A stretch of DNA of 64,000 nucleotides from DASVTU01 sp036387415. Its GTDB lineage: Bacteria; Acidobacteriota; Blastocatellia; Pyrinomonadales; Pyrinomonadaceae. Of this stretch, positions 17,167 to 25,687 are shown piece after piece (within the stretch, counting starts at the first letter, position 1; the number at the start of each line of letters is the position of its first letter). The DNA lies in NCBI GenBank assembly GCA_036387415.1, contig DASVTU010000002.1, forward strand, positions 5,593 to 69,592, in the 5' to 3' direction. Both the position numbers and the translations under genes were made by a program. The notes beneath the pieces were generated by a model, which saw only the letters and a program-made list of their open reading frames with translations, was not told the DNA's origin and did no database searches.

Positions 17167-19992
17167 AATCATGGCGAACACGCCGCGTACCGCCGTAAGC
17201 AAGTCTCTGCCGAAGAAGAGTGCGAAGGCGATGACGAGGCCGAACACCATAACGAGTGCGTAATTTGCCGTCAGTCCGGTCTGCGTCGCGCGAATCATTG
17301 GCGACATCAGATTTTTGATAAAACCCGCGATGGTATTGACCAATCCATCGACGATGTAGCGGTCGGCGTTGCCCGTCACGCGCGAGAGCGTGCGCGTCAG
17401 CCACGCCGTACCGTTGACCGCGCCGTCGAGCACTTTTGAATCAAACGAAAAGACGCCGCGCGCCGCGTCCATCGTGCGCCGCGTAAACAACGCGCCGTAA
17501 AGTTCGTCTATCCAATACTTGTTGAAGCTGGCGCGATAGAGCGGACGCAGGCGCGACGCCCACGCGTTCGCCATCTGCGGCCTCCACACATAGAACAGCA
17601 GACCGAGAAGAATTCCCAACGCCGCGACCGCGAGCGAAATCCCGATGAACAACCATTCCGCCGCGCCGTGGCTGCCGAGCGAGTGCTCCGCTGCATGTGC
17701 GAGATTGAAACCCGTGTCGCCGTATGGCGAATACGTCGCGCCCGTCTCAGTGGCGTGACCCGCGCCCGTTTCACTCTTGCCGCTCGCAGCATCGTGACCC
17801 GCGCCCGCTTCACTTCGCTCCGTCCCCGCCTGCGCCAGCAGCGTCGCATCGTTCGACGCGAGAAGCAGTTCGCTTCCAGACGATTGTGAATCTACATTGG
17901 CGTGTCTTGCGCTGCCTGCCGCAGTTTCACTCTCGCCTTTTTCCTGTCGCCCTTTCGCTTCGGCGTGCTCCTGCGCACCGCCCGCCGCGTGTTCTTTGCC
18001 GAACTGCCCTGTGGCGGGATTCCAGATGATGGGGTCGAGCCAGTTGACGATATGGACGCGCCCGCCGGGATGCTCGCTGCCCGTGATTGCATGAAACGCA
18101 GGGCCGATGCCGACCAGACCGCCGACCACCGAAAGCGTCGCCAACACCGCCAGAGGAATCCACATCGACGGCGGCGATTCGTGCGGCACATGCGCGCCGT
18201 GTTGATGACCATGAGCCTCGTCGTGGCCGTGCGCATCATGTATTGCATGTGCGACGGTGTGAGCTGTGCTGTGCGTCGCGTCGTCTGCGTGTGCGGAGTC
18301 GAGCGTGTGTGCGATGCCGACGTGTTCGCCCGGTTCGTGGTGCGGTCGGTCGCCTGCGGATTCGTTGCGCGCGTCGTGCGGTTTGGTCTGCTCGTCGTAG
18401 CCGTGCGCGTGCGCTTCGTCGGCTTGTCCGCCTGCCGTGACTTCGAGAAAACGTTCCTTGCCCCAGAAAGTCATGGCGACGAGGCGCGTCATGTAAAAGG
18501 CCGTGCAAGTGGCTGCGAGAGTGCCGACGAGCCAGAGCAACCAGCCATAGGGAATGTAGGTGGTCGAAGCGGCGTTCCAGAGGATTTCGTCTTTCGACCA
18601 GAAACCGCTAAAAGGGATGATGCCGCAAATCGCCAGCCATCCGGCGAGGAAGGTCATGTAGGTAATCGGCATGTACTTACGCAGGTTACCCATGCGTCGC
18701 ATGTCCTGTTCGTGATGCATGCCGTGAATAACCGAGCCTGCGCCGAGAAACATCAAGCCCTTGAAGAAGGCGTGGGTCATGACGTGAAAGATGCCGATGA
18801 CGAACGCGCCGACGCCGCACGCCAAAAACATAAAGCCGAGTTGTGAGACTGTCGAATAGGCTAAAACTTTCTTGATGTCGTTCTGCGTGATGCCGATGGT
18901 CGCGGCAAATAGCGCGGTCGCTGCGCCGACAACGGCAACGACCAGCATCATCGTCTGCGAATGTTGGAAAAGGACGTTGGTGCGCGTCAACATGTAGAGA
19001 CCCGCTGTGACCATCGTCGCCGCATGAATCAGAGCGGAGACGGGCGTGGGGCCTGCCATCGCGTCGGGCAGCCATACGAAAAGCGGAATCTGCGCCGACT
19101 TGCCAACCGCGCCGACGAACAGCCCTAACGCAATCCATGTAAGAATGCCCCATTCACCGATGAGTTCAATCGGATAAGCCCTCGCCTGTTCCATGACGGA
19201 GCGGTATTCGGTTGTGCCGAAGGTGGCGATGATAGCGGCGATGGCGAGCGCGAAACCGAAGTCGCCGATGCGGTTCGTGATGAAGGCTTTGCGTGACGCG
19301 TCGCCCGCCTCTTTGCGGTCGAAGTAGTAACCGATGAGCAAGTACGAACATAGCCCGACGCCTTCCCACCCGACGAACATCATCATGAAATTCGACCCCA
19401 TGACGAGGACGAGCATCGAGAACATAAAGAGGCCGAGGTAGGCGAAGAAGCGATAGAAACCGGGGTCGCCGTGCATGTAGCCGGTGGCGAAGATGAAGAT
19501 GCAGAGGCCGACGCCCGTGATGATGAGAATGAAGACGGACGAGAGCGCGTCGAGTTGGTAGCTCCATTCGACGTTCAAGAGCGCGCCCACGCCGCGTCGT
19601 TCTTCAACATACGGCGCGCCGACGAGAACCGGTGAACCGGGCGGCAAACCTTGTTCGGCAGCCTGACGACGGGCTATTTCTTCCACGCCCGCCATCGATT
19701 CGATGTGCGCGCGTTCCTTAAGTCCATGCGTCAACTCGACCGCGCCGCCCGGAATCCACGTATAACCGAACGCCCCATCGTCGCTTGTCACGTAAGCCTT
19801 CGGCCAGATTGGATGGTCACTGTAGCCGTAGGAATAGACGGCGGCGAGTCCGAGCAGAAACGCGAGCGCCACGGAACCGACGGCGATAGAGCCGATGAGC
19901 GTCTCCGAAAAACGAAACCGCCGTCCGAGCAGTCCGTTAATCGCTGCGCCCGCGAGCGGCAAGAGCGGAATGAGCCAGATGAGTCTGTGCAT
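17161..19992 (-). CDS. nuoL: NADH-quinone oxidoreductase subunit L with large His-rich insertions
   Basis: NuoL is the distal antiporter-like subunit with the lateral helix. At 943 aa it is about 300 residues longer than usual. The core is normal: LDALSSVFILIITGVGLCIF, GWEGVGLCSYLLIGYYF, PLFVWLPDAMAGPTPVSALIHAATMVTAG (with the key Lys upstream) and YSTVSQLGFMFLACG. Three insertions are seen: about residues 85-137 (between spans 2 and 3), 520-610 (very rich in His, Ala, Asp, with many HA, HD and HG steps) and 664-767 (rich in A, G, E, S with a 13-residue repeat containing GAGH). All fall in loops. The stop codon lies in a heptamer element. Confidence 0.93.
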   Translation of the reverse strand: MHRLIWLIPLLPLAGAAINGLLGRRFRFSETLIGSIAVGSVALAFLLGLAAVYSYGYSDHPIWPKAYVTSDDGAFGYTWIPGGAVELTHGLKERAHIESMAGVEEIARRQAAEQGLPPGSPVLVGAPYVEERRGVGALLNVEWSYQLDALSSVFILIITGVGLCIFIFATGYMHGDPGFYRFFAYLGLFMFSMLVLVMGSNFMMMFVGWEGVGLCSYLLIGYYFDRKEAGDASRKAFITNRIGDFGFALAIAAIIATFGTTEYRSVMEQARAYPIELIGEWGILTWIALGLFVGAVGKSAQIPLFVWLPDAMAGPTPVSALIHAATMVTAGLYMLTRTNVLFQHSQTMMLVVAVVGAATALFAATIGITQNDIKKVLAYSTVSQLGFMFLACGVGAFVIGIFHVMTHAFFKGLMFLGAGSVIHGMHHEQDMRRMGNLRKYMPITYMTFLAGWLAICGIIPFSGFWSKDEILWNAASTTYIPYGWLLWLVGTLAATCTAFYMTRLVAMTFWGKERFLEVTAGGQADEAHAHGYDEQTKPHDARNESAGDRPHHEPGEHVGIAHTLDSAHADDATHSTAHTVAHAIHDAHGHDEAHGHQHGAHVPHESPPSMWIPLAVLATLSVVGGLVGIGPAFHAITGSEHPGGRVHIVNWLDPIIWNPATGQFGKEHAAGGAQEHAEAKGRQEKGESETAAGSARHANVDSQSSGSELLLASNDATLLAQAGTERSEAGAGHDAASGKSETGAGHATETGATYSPYGDTGFNLAHAAEHSLGSHGAAEWLFIGISLAVAALGILLGLLFYVWRPQMANAWASRLRPLYRASFNKYWIDELYGALFTRRTMDAARGVFSFDSKVLDGAVNGTAWLTRTLSRVTGNADRYIVDGLVNTIAGFIKNLMSPMIRATQTGLTANYALVMVFGLVIAFALFFGRDLLTAVRGVFAMIQ
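17754..17830. repeat. 39-bp tandem repeat inside nuoL
   Basis: The sequence CGTGACCCGCGCCCG begins at 17754 and again at 17793, a 39-bp step. In the protein this gives two 13-residue units that share SE-x-GAGH in the third insertion of NuoL. It keeps frame, which fits slippage growth of a disordered loop. Confidence 0.7.
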
Positions 19993-20000
19993 AGGATTCG

Positions 20001-20072
20001 TGAATGGTAAATGGTAAATGGTAAATGGTAACTGCTTTTATCCATTCACTATTTACGATTCACCATTTACCA
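20001..20072. repeat. Heptamer inverted element, GGTAAAT family
   Basis: The left arm has three exact GGTAAAT units plus degenerate ones at each end (20001-20031). The right arm at 20042-20072 is the complement (CATTCACTATTTACGATTC and CACCATTTACC). The loop is about 10 nt. The nuoK stop codon TAA (20067-20069) is the TAA of a GGTAAAT unit. Confidence 0.9.
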
Positions 20073-20477
20073 CTTCAAGAGGTCAATCTTGTCTGCAAAA
20101 ATCGTCTCTTTATTGCGATAGAGGGCGATAACGATGCCTAAGCCGATGGCGGCTTCGGCTGCCGCGACGACGATGATGAAGACAGTGAAAACCTGTCCGG
20201 CGACAGCGTTCATGTTGCCCGTATCCTGCAAGTAGCGCGCAAACGCGATGAAGTTTAAGTTGGCCGCGTTCAGAATCAATTCGATGGACATGAAGATGAC
20301 GATGATGTTGCGACGCGTCAGCACGCCTGCCACGCCGATGACGAACAAGAGCGCCCCGATAACCAGAAACTTCGACAAATCCGGGTGACGGATGCCGTCC
20401 AAAATCTGCTCCGAACGGCTCATCGCCGCCGTCGCCTCCTGCCATAAAACAATCGCCGAAATGAAAAAGTAAGTCAT
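20067..20477 (-). CDS. nuoK: NADH-quinone oxidoreductase subunit K
   Basis: NuoK is a three-helix subunit of the complex I membrane arm. The frame gives 136 aa, about 35 more than usual, because of N-terminal residues before DLSKFLVIGALLF. The core holds GVLTRRNIIVIFMSIELILNAANLNF with the conserved Glu in MSIELILN and a second in AAEAAIGLG, both needed for proton transfer in the family. The start could be the first Met or the Met of MSRSEQ at 20423. The C-terminus ends at a stop codon made by the adjacent heptamer element. Confidence 0.93.
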   Translation of the reverse strand: MTYFFISAIVLWQEATAAMSRSEQILDGIRHPDLSKFLVIGALLFVIGVAGVLTRRNIIVIFMSIELILNAANLNFIAFARYLQDTGNMNAVAGQVFTVFIIVVAAAEAAIGLGIVIALYRNKETIFADKIDLLKW

Positions 20478-20504
20478 AAAGTTTTCATCAAACGGGAACG
20501 AAGA

Positions 20505-20682
20505 ACAGTAGACAGTAGTCAGTAGTCAGTAGAAAAACTTGGCGCGTGTTTTCCGTTCAGCAGTCGGTAAAGAGCAGTTGAAAAGCACATGAGAGAATCA
20601 TTCGACATCCGTTATTAATGCCAGTTAAAGATGCACTCAAACGTTCTTATGCTGGCTACTGCCTACTGACTACTGGCTACTG
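20505..20682. repeat. Heptamer inverted element, CAGTAGA family
   Basis: The left arm at 20505-20535 has four units (CAGTAGA, CAGTAGT, CAGTAGT, CAGTAGA) then AAAA. The right arm at 20652-20682 is the complement. The 115-nt loop has no gene. The right arm encodes the last residues (TVASSQ) and the stop of NuoJ. Confidence 0.88.
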
Positions 20683-21313
20683 TTTCATCCTCCGGCGCAA
20701 CATCATCGACCGCCGCTTCCTGTCGCGCCGTGCGTGCGAGCATGACGGAGCCGACGATGGCGACCAAGAGCAACACGCTCGCAATCTCGAAAGGCAACGC
20801 GCCGAAACGATAGAGGCTCGCGCCGACAATCTGCGTGTCTCTGGAAATACGCGACGTGCCTGTCGCGGCGGGTCGGAGTCTGGCTTGCGCGGCGGCGCGC
20901 TGTTGCGCCGTTTCGGCAAGCAAGCCCCTGTCGCGCTCGCGCAGTCCCGCCCAACCCTGATTAATCGCCGAAATCAGCCCGATGATGAGCAGCACAGAGA
21001 AGACGACCGCCGCCGTGACCTGCCCGCGACGGTTAAAAAGTTCTTCGCCTCCGCGTTCCTCCGCGCCGACGTTGACTAGCATGATGACGAACAGAAACAG
21101 CACCATCACACCGCCGACGTAGACCAGAATTTGCACGCCCGCGATAAACTCCGCGCCGAGCAGAATGAACAACGCAGCGACCGAAACGAGCGTCGAGATG
21201 AGAAACAACGCCGAGTGGACGGCGTTGCGCGCCATGATGGTTAAAAGCCCCGCCACCAGCGCCGCAACTGCGAACACCCAGAAGAAGACCGATTCCCAAC
21301 CAGAAAGAATCAT
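20663..21313 (-). CDS. nuoJ: NADH-quinone oxidoreductase subunit J
   Basis: NuoJ is a five-helix membrane subunit next to NuoK. From the ATG at 21313 it has 216 aa; the longer frame before it (MKPPSAIRNH) is read from a heptamer element. Conserved parts are ARNAVHSALFLISTLVSVAALFILLGAEFIAGVQILVYVGGVMVLFLFVIMLVN with the family Tyr in LVYVGG. A soluble loop of about 60 residues before the last span contains a stretch rich in A and R. The last six residues and stop (TVASSQ) are encoded by the CAGTAGA element, so the native C-terminus may have been replaced. Confidence 0.93.
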   Translation of the reverse strand: MILSGWESVFFWVFAVAALVAGLLTIMARNAVHSALFLISTLVSVAALFILLGAEFIAGVQILVYVGGVMVLFLFVIMLVNVGAEERGGEELFNRRGQVTAAVVFSVLLIIGLISAINQGWAGLRERDRGLLAETAQQRAAAQARLRPAATGTSRISRDTQIVGASLYRFGALPFEIASVLLLVAIVGSVMLARTARQEAAVDDVAPEDETVASSQ

Positions 21314-21316
21314 ATG

Positions 21317-21381
21317 ATTTCGGATGGCGGATGGCGGCTTCAAACGCCGGATTTCTTAATCGGCGTTCCGCGTTCCGCAAT
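21317..21381. repeat. Inverted element, GCGGATK family
   Basis: The left arm has CGGATTT-like and two CGGATGG units with a period of seven. The right arm (CGCCGGATTTC and GCGTTCCGCGTTCCGCAAT) is a degenerate complement. It fills the nuoI-nuoJ gap and reads into the false N-terminal extension of nuoJ. Confidence 0.7.
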
Positions 21382-21383
21382 GG

Positions 21384-21917
21384 TTACGATTCGTATTTGA
21401 CTGTTTCGCGTCCCTGTTCGAGCATCTGTCGGTTCCAGACGAAACCGGCGCGCGAGTAGGTGGCGAGTTCAAATTCCTGCGTAAGTTCGAGGCACGCGGT
21501 CGGGCACGCTTCTTGGCAGAGCGCGCAGAACATGCAGCGCGACGTGTCGAAGATAAACTCGTCGAGCACCTTCTTCTTACGCGCTTTGCCCGCCGTCATG
21601 ATTTCGATGTCCATCGGAATCACATCGATGCAATCTTCCGGGCACGCCAACGCGCAGAGATTGCAGGCGATGCAGAGCGTTTCGTGCGTCTCAGGATCCA
21701 TATTGAGACGCGGCGCACCGTGGAAGCGCGGCGCAACTTCGGGTCGCACCTTCGGATACTGCTCCGTATAGATACCTTTGCCCGCCACCGCATCCTTGTC
21801 GGTCAACGCGCCGATGTTGAATTTCAGCGTTAGCTTTAACCCGTCAATCAAATCGACGAGAAAGAAACGCTTCAACTTCTCTTTCCACGTCGGCTGCGGA
21901 ACTATCACTGCTGGCAT
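21384..21917 (-). CDS. nuoI: NADH-quinone oxidoreductase subunit I
   Basis: NuoI carries the two 4Fe-4S clusters N6a and N6b that lead electrons to NuoB. The 177-aa protein has the two expected motifs, CIACNLCALACPEDCI and CMFCALCQEACPTACL, each with the next Cys-Pro that crosses over to the other cluster. The N-terminal part has the amphipathic helix that rests on the membrane (VDLIDGLKLTLKFN). Between the motifs lies MDIEIMTAGKARKKKVLDEF. It is flanked by heptamer elements on both sides. Confidence 0.96.
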   Translation of the reverse strand: MPAVIVPQPTWKEKLKRFFLVDLIDGLKLTLKFNIGALTDKDAVAGKGIYTEQYPKVRPEVAPRFHGAPRLNMDPETHETLCIACNLCALACPEDCIDVIPMDIEIMTAGKARKKKVLDEFIFDTSRCMFCALCQEACPTACLELTQEFELATYSRAGFVWNRQMLEQGRETVKYES

Positions 21918-21935
21918 AAATAACTCCCCTTTTAA

Positions 21936-22027
21936 GAGATGAGGGCGGAGGGATGAGGGATGAAGTCAGAAAGCGCGTCAATGGAATTTGCACTTTTCTT
22001 ATTCATCCATCATCCCTCATCCCTTCT
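21936..22027. repeat. Heptamer inverted element, GATGAGG family
   Basis: The left arm at 21936-21965 has units GATGAGG, GCGGAGG, GATGAGG, GATGAAG. The right arm at 22001-22027 is the complement (ATTCATCC, ATCATCC, CTCATCC). The loop of about 35 nt has no gene. It ends against the nuoH stop. Confidence 0.85.
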
Positions 22028-23367
22028 TAAACTCCTTCGCTCGTCGCCGGAGCGGCGGCGGTGGTAGTAGCCACCGCCGTTGCGCCTTTGGGCACATCTT
22101 CGACGAGGCGAATCTGTCTGCGTTGCTTCTTGAGATTGAAATCGCGCGAGCGCCAGTTAATCGTCGAGAGCACCACCGCCGCGACGAACAGCCCGCCCCA
22201 ACCGAACGTAATCATGACCGCCTTGCCCGTCGCCGTCAGGTTCAACCCGAGGCCGAGCGATTCCACCGTGTTGATGCCGCGCCACCCGTCGAGCGCCTGC
22301 ACGACGAAGAGTGAAATGGCTGTCAAAGTAATATTGACGAGCGCCGCCGGAATCATCCACTTCCAACCCAAGTCCATCAACTGGTCGTAACGATAACGCG
22401 GGAACGTCCAGCGCAGCCAGAAGTATAGATAGAGCAGCACCGCCATCTTGCTGACGAAAATAATCAGACTAACGATGACGTAGAGATTCGGATATTCATC
22501 TTCCAGACGCCACACGCCCGGAAAATACCAACCGCCGAGATAGACGGTCGTCGCCACGGCGCAGACCACAATCATCGCCGCATACTCCGCCATGAAAAAG
22601 AGCGACCAACGCATGCCGGAATATTCCGTGTGAAAACCCGCGACGAGTTCCGATTCGGCTTCGGGCAAATCGAACGGCGCGCGATTGTTCTCCGCGATGC
22701 CGCTCACCATGAAAATCACAAAGCCGAGCGGTTGGTACAAGACGTACCATATGGAATCCAACCCCTGAGCCTGCACGATGCCCGACAGAGAGAGCGTGCG
22801 CGCAAACATCAATGCGCCAATCAACGCCAGTCCCATCGAAACTTCGTATGACACCATCTGCGCGCTCGAACGCAAGCCGCCGAGCAGCGCGTATTTCGAG
22901 TTCGACGACCAGCCCGCCAGAATCAACGCCAGCACACCCACCGAAGAGACCGACAAGACGAACAGCAAACCGATATTGATGTCCGTAATCACGCCCCAAT
23001 CCGGCGCAAACGGCACGACGGCAAAGACGACGAACGCAGCGACCACCGAGATGTACGGCGCGAAACGAAAAATGTAATGGTCGGCTTTATCCGGCTCGAT
23101 GTCTTCTTTGGTCAAAAGTTTGATGGCATCGGCAATCGGCTGCAACAGTCCCCACTTGCCCACGCGCATCGGCCCCAGACGCGCCTGCATAAACGCCGAA
23201 ATCTTACGTTCCAGATAGGTCGCATAGGCCGCCCACGCGGCAATCGCCGTCACCACCGCGCCAATCTGGATAAACGGCCACACGACATAATTCACCGTCT
23301 CCGCGTTAAAGAAACGCAGCAACAGTTCGTCGATAAAATTCGGCGGCGCAAAAAGTAGATTGAACAT
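22027..23367 (-). CDS. nuoH: NADH-quinone oxidoreductase subunit H
   Basis: NuoH forms much of the quinone chamber of complex I. From the ATG at 23367 it has 446 aa (the TTG four codons earlier is less likely), longer than the usual 320-430. The conserved parts are AYATYLERKISAFMQARLGPMRVG, the acidic loop AENNRAPFDLPEAESELVAGFHTEYSGMRWSLFFMAEYAA and FPRYRYDQLMDLGWK. The 50-residue tail is rich in A, T and charged residues and is not part of the known subunit. An additional loop before the last spans (GWRGINTVESLGLGLN) is also unusual. Confidence 0.95.
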   Translation of the reverse strand: MFNLLFAPPNFIDELLLRFFNAETVNYVVWPFIQIGAVVTAIAAWAAYATYLERKISAFMQARLGPMRVGKWGLLQPIADAIKLLTKEDIEPDKADHYIFRFAPYISVVAAFVVFAVVPFAPDWGVITDINIGLLFVLSVSSVGVLALILAGWSSNSKYALLGGLRSSAQMVSYEVSMGLALIGALMFARTLSLSGIVQAQGLDSIWYVLYQPLGFVIFMVSGIAENNRAPFDLPEAESELVAGFHTEYSGMRWSLFFMAEYAAMIVVCAVATTVYLGGWYFPGVWRLEDEYPNLYVIVSLIIFVSKMAVLLYLYFWLRWTFPRYRYDQLMDLGWKWMIPAALVNITLTAISLFVVQALDGWRGINTVESLGLGLNLTATGKAVMITFGWGGLFVAAVVLSTINWRSRDFNLKKQRRQIRLVEDVPKGATAVATTTAAAPATSEGV

Positions 23368-23392
23368 ACTCTTCAACAAAAATTCAGACTGC

Positions 23393-23638
23393 TTACGCTT
23401 GTTTCCTTTCCAACGAATCCATGCGCGACTCTAAATCTCGCTGACTCGCACGCAAGTCCAGTAAATCTTGATTCATGATGTCAACCTTGCGCGCTAGATG
23501 ACGAATGTCGCCGCGCACCTCATCTAATTTGGCGTGCATTTCCTTACGCAAATCACGTATCTCTGCACGCATCTCGCCAAATTCTCGGCTCATCGCGCTT
23601 AAGTAGTTGATAATCTCTGTGAACCTGTCGCTGCTCAT
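23393..23638 (-). CDS. Small coiled-coil protein in the nuo cluster (paralogue A)
   Basis: The 81-aa product starts MSSDRFTEIINYLSAMSREF and then is one long helix with heptads (FGEMRAEIRDLRKEMHAKLDEV and on to LESRMDSLERK). No signal or membrane span is seen. The start at 23638 has AAAGAGAAA before it; a longer frame would overlap allA. The N-terminal pattern, MS-x-DR-x-TEI-x-NYLSA-x-xRE, is shared with the 112-aa gene at 25349-25687, so the two are paralogues. It lies 25 nt before nuoH. The role is unknown; an assembly or scaffold factor for complex I is a guess from position. Confidence 0.72.
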   Translation of the reverse strand: MSSDRFTEIINYLSAMSREFGEMRAEIRDLRKEMHAKLDEVRGDIRHLARKVDIMNQDLLDLRASQRDLESRMDSLERKQA

Positions 23639-23663
23639 GATATTTCTCTTTCCGGGCGGAGAG

Positions 23664-24122
23664 TTAAACATCAATCTCGAACGTGCAGCCTCGCGTCGTT
23701 TTCAAATCAACCAGCTCGTAATCGTCTTCGAGCGTCCCGCTCCGGTCGATGACGAGATACGAATACCACTCGCCGACGGGAAAAGGCGGCGTGTGCCATG
23801 TGCCTTTGTGATAGGCGTAAGGCAAACGCCCGTCAACAAAGAAGGCGACGACGCTTCCCGCATCGGGCGCCACATCTGCGTTCGGCGGTGCGACGCAGAT
23901 GATGGCCTGCGACGAGGCGAGCGGCGAGAAGACCTGCATCGTCCGGCGATGACGCGCCATGAAGTCAAACTCTAAGCCGCGTCGCTCCGATGTCGCGCCC
24001 GTCAGACTCGGTACGCCGTCGCCGAGGTCAACTTCCCACGCGCCACGACTGTCAATCAACACCCCGAACGGCGCGAATGCCTCGCGCGTCATCTTCTGCA
24101 CTTTCAGATGAACAACCTGCAT
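23664..24122 (-). CDS. allA: Ureidoglycolate lyase (AllA)-like cupin
   Basis: The AllA family splits ureidoglycolate to glyoxylate and urea in purine breakdown. From 24122 the protein has 152 aa with the family features: LTREAF-like start (MTREAFAPFGVLID), RHRRTMQVFSPL, VAFFVDGRLPYAYHKGTWHTPPFP (the conserved GTWH) and YLVIDRSGTLEDDYELVDL. No other purine or allantoin gene is in the window. The gene sits between nuoD and the coiled-coil gene on the nuo strand, just after a CAGTAGA element, and has no clear ribosome-binding site. A longer frame starts at 24170 and would be read from the element. Function in urate breakdown is by family only. Confidence 0.75.
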   Translation of the reverse strand: MQVVHLKVQKMTREAFAPFGVLIDSRGAWEVDLGDGVPSLTGATSERRGLEFDFMARHRRTMQVFSPLASSQAIICVAPPNADVAPDAGSVVAFFVDGRLPYAYHKGTWHTPPFPVGEWYSYLVIDRSGTLEDDYELVDLKTTRGCTFEIDV

Positions 24123-24207
24123 AGTAGTCAGCAGATAGTAGTCAGAAATCAGTAGAGAAAGCCGCTGCATTCTTCATGCTGGCTACTGACTACTGTCTAC
24201 TGACTAC
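24122..24207. repeat. Inverted element, CAGTAGA family (short loop)
   Basis: The left arm at 24122-24158 has TAGTAGT, CAGCAGA, TAGTAGT, CAGAAAT, CAGTAGA. The right arm at 24177-24207 is the complement (ATGCTGGCTACTGACTACTG). The loop is only about 20 nt. It lies between nuoD and allA and overlaps the allA start. Confidence 0.85.
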
Positions 24208-24208
24208 C

Positions 24209-25342
24209 TCATCTATCAATTTCGCCGAGCACGATGTCGAGCGTGCCGATGATGGCAACCACGTCGGCGACCAAGTGGCCGAGGCACATTTGACGAAGCG
24301 CCTGCAAGTTGATGAGACACGGCGGACGCACGCGCACACGCGCCGGACGGCTCGAACCGTCTGAAACGAGATAACAACCGATTTCACCTTTCGGCCCTTC
24401 AATCGAATGATAATAGTCGCCTGCGGGCGGCTTGATAATCTTCGGAATCTTGGCGTTGACGGGGCCGTCCGGTAGGTTCGTGAGAGCTTGCTGCACGATG
24501 CGCCGCGACTGTCGCATCTCTTCGAGACGGACGAGGTAACGGTCGTACGTGTCGCCGTTTTCGCCGACCGGAATGTCGAAATCCATGTCGGCGTAGGCGG
24601 CATAGGGTCGCGCCTTGCGGATGTCCCACGCGACGCCGGAACCGCGCAGGGCGGGGCCGGAGAGACCGATGGCGATGGCATCTTCCGCCGAGATGACGCC
24701 GATGCCGACCGTGCGACCGAGCCAGATGCGGTTCTCCGAAAGCAGCGTCTCATACTCCGCGAGTCGATGCGGAAAGTTGTCGATGAAGCGTTGCACGTCT
24801 TCCGCAAAACCTTCATAGGCGTCGTTCGGCATCCCGCCGATGCGCCACGCATGACACGTCAGACGCGCGCCGAACTGTCGCTCGAAAATCTTCAAAATCT
24901 CCTCGCGCTCGCGCAACGCCCACAGAAGGACGGTGAACGAACCGATGTCGAGGCCGTGTGTGGCGAGCCAGAGAAGGTGCGACGAGATGCGGTTGAGTTC
25001 CGTCAGGATGGTGCGGAGGTAATGCGCGCGCGGAGGAACTTCCAGACCCATCATCTGCTCTACGGTCTCAACCCAGACGAGTCCGTTCGAGACTGCTGCG
25101 AGATAATCGAGCCTGTCCCAGTAAGGCGCAATCATTGGGTAAAGACGGTTCTCGGCAATCTTCTCCATGCCGCGATGGAGATAACCGATGTCGCAATCGA
25201 GGTCGATGACGGTCTCGCCGTCGAGGCGCAGAATGACGCGCAAAACGCCGTGCGTCGAAGGGTGCTGCGGCCCCATGTTCAAGACCATTTCGGGGCTGTC
25301 GAGCAGCGTTTCTCTGGTTGTCGCAACTTCTACTTGATGCAT
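24209..25342 (-). CDS. nuoD: NADH-quinone oxidoreductase subunit D
   Basis: NuoD (49-kDa homologue) forms the quinone site with NuoB and NuoH. The 377-aa protein starts with the normal segment LNMGPQHPSTHGVLR (its His contacts quinone in known structures), followed by DIGYLHRGMEKIAE, WDRLDYLAAVSN (the Tyr is the second quinone contact), LRTILTELNRISSHLLWL and the C-terminal EGPKGEIGCYLVSDGSSRPARVRVR and DVVAIIGTLDIVLGEIDR. No NiFe Cys remain, as expected. It is separate from NuoC, not fused. It lies 6 nt after the second coiled-coil gene. Confidence 0.96.
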   Translation of the reverse strand: MHQVEVATTRETLLDSPEMVLNMGPQHPSTHGVLRVILRLDGETVIDLDCDIGYLHRGMEKIAENRLYPMIAPYWDRLDYLAAVSNGLVWVETVEQMMGLEVPPRAHYLRTILTELNRISSHLLWLATHGLDIGSFTVLLWALREREEILKIFERQFGARLTCHAWRIGGMPNDAYEGFAEDVQRFIDNFPHRLAEYETLLSENRIWLGRTVGIGVISAEDAIAIGLSGPALRGSGVAWDIRKARPYAAYADMDFDIPVGENGDTYDRYLVRLEEMRQSRRIVQQALTNLPDGPVNAKIPKIIKPPAGDYYHSIEGPKGEIGCYLVSDGSSRPARVRVRPPCLINLQALRQMCLGHLVADVVAIIGTLDIVLGEIDR

Positions 25343-25348
25343 AATTCC

Positions 25349-25687
25349 TTACGTTTTACCTTCAAGCACCTCGACACGCGCTTTTAAGTCGCTGATGTCG
25401 GCGCGTGTGTCAAGAATCCTCGCTTGGAGACGGTCAAGTCGCGTGGTAATAACACGCACTTCATTGTGCACACCACGTATTTCTGAGTTCATCTCGCGCA
25501 CCTCTGTTCCGAGCCGCTCGAAGCGCGTTTGGGTTTCGGTGCGAAATTGGCCTACCTCTGTTTCCAGCCGCTCGAAGCGCGCATCTACTTCAACAAAATG
25601 CGCTTTTGTTTCGGTGCGAAATTCGCCGACCTCGCGGGCGATGGCGCTTAAATAATTGAGAATTTCGGTGGTTCTATCTGCGCTCAT
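25349..25687 (-). CDS. Small coiled-coil protein in the nuo cluster (paralogue B)
   Basis: The 112-aa product starts MSADRTTEILNYLSAIAREVG, matching paralogue A at 23393, and continues as helical repeats: the unit RTETxxxFxxxxxRFERLxTEV occurs about twice, then VREMNSEIRGVHNEVRVITTRLDRL. Expansion of this unit explains its greater length. No signal or membrane span is seen. The start overlaps the stop of the upstream 81-aa gene by four bases (ATGA), and nuoD follows after 6 nt, so it is translated with the nuo genes. Function unknown. Confidence 0.74.
   Translation of the reverse strand: MSADRTTEILNYLSAIAREVGEFRTETKAHFVEVDARFERLETEVGQFRTETQTRFERLGTEVREMNSEIRGVHNEVRVITTRLDRLQARILDTRADISDLKARVEVLEGKT

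Noticed and set aside
17902..18846. A 314-codon open frame on the plus strand opposite nuoL, and similar ones opposite the kinase gene (4526-5521) and nuoD (24488-25387)
   Set aside because: All lie wholly in real genes on the other strand, with no start signals or known motifs.
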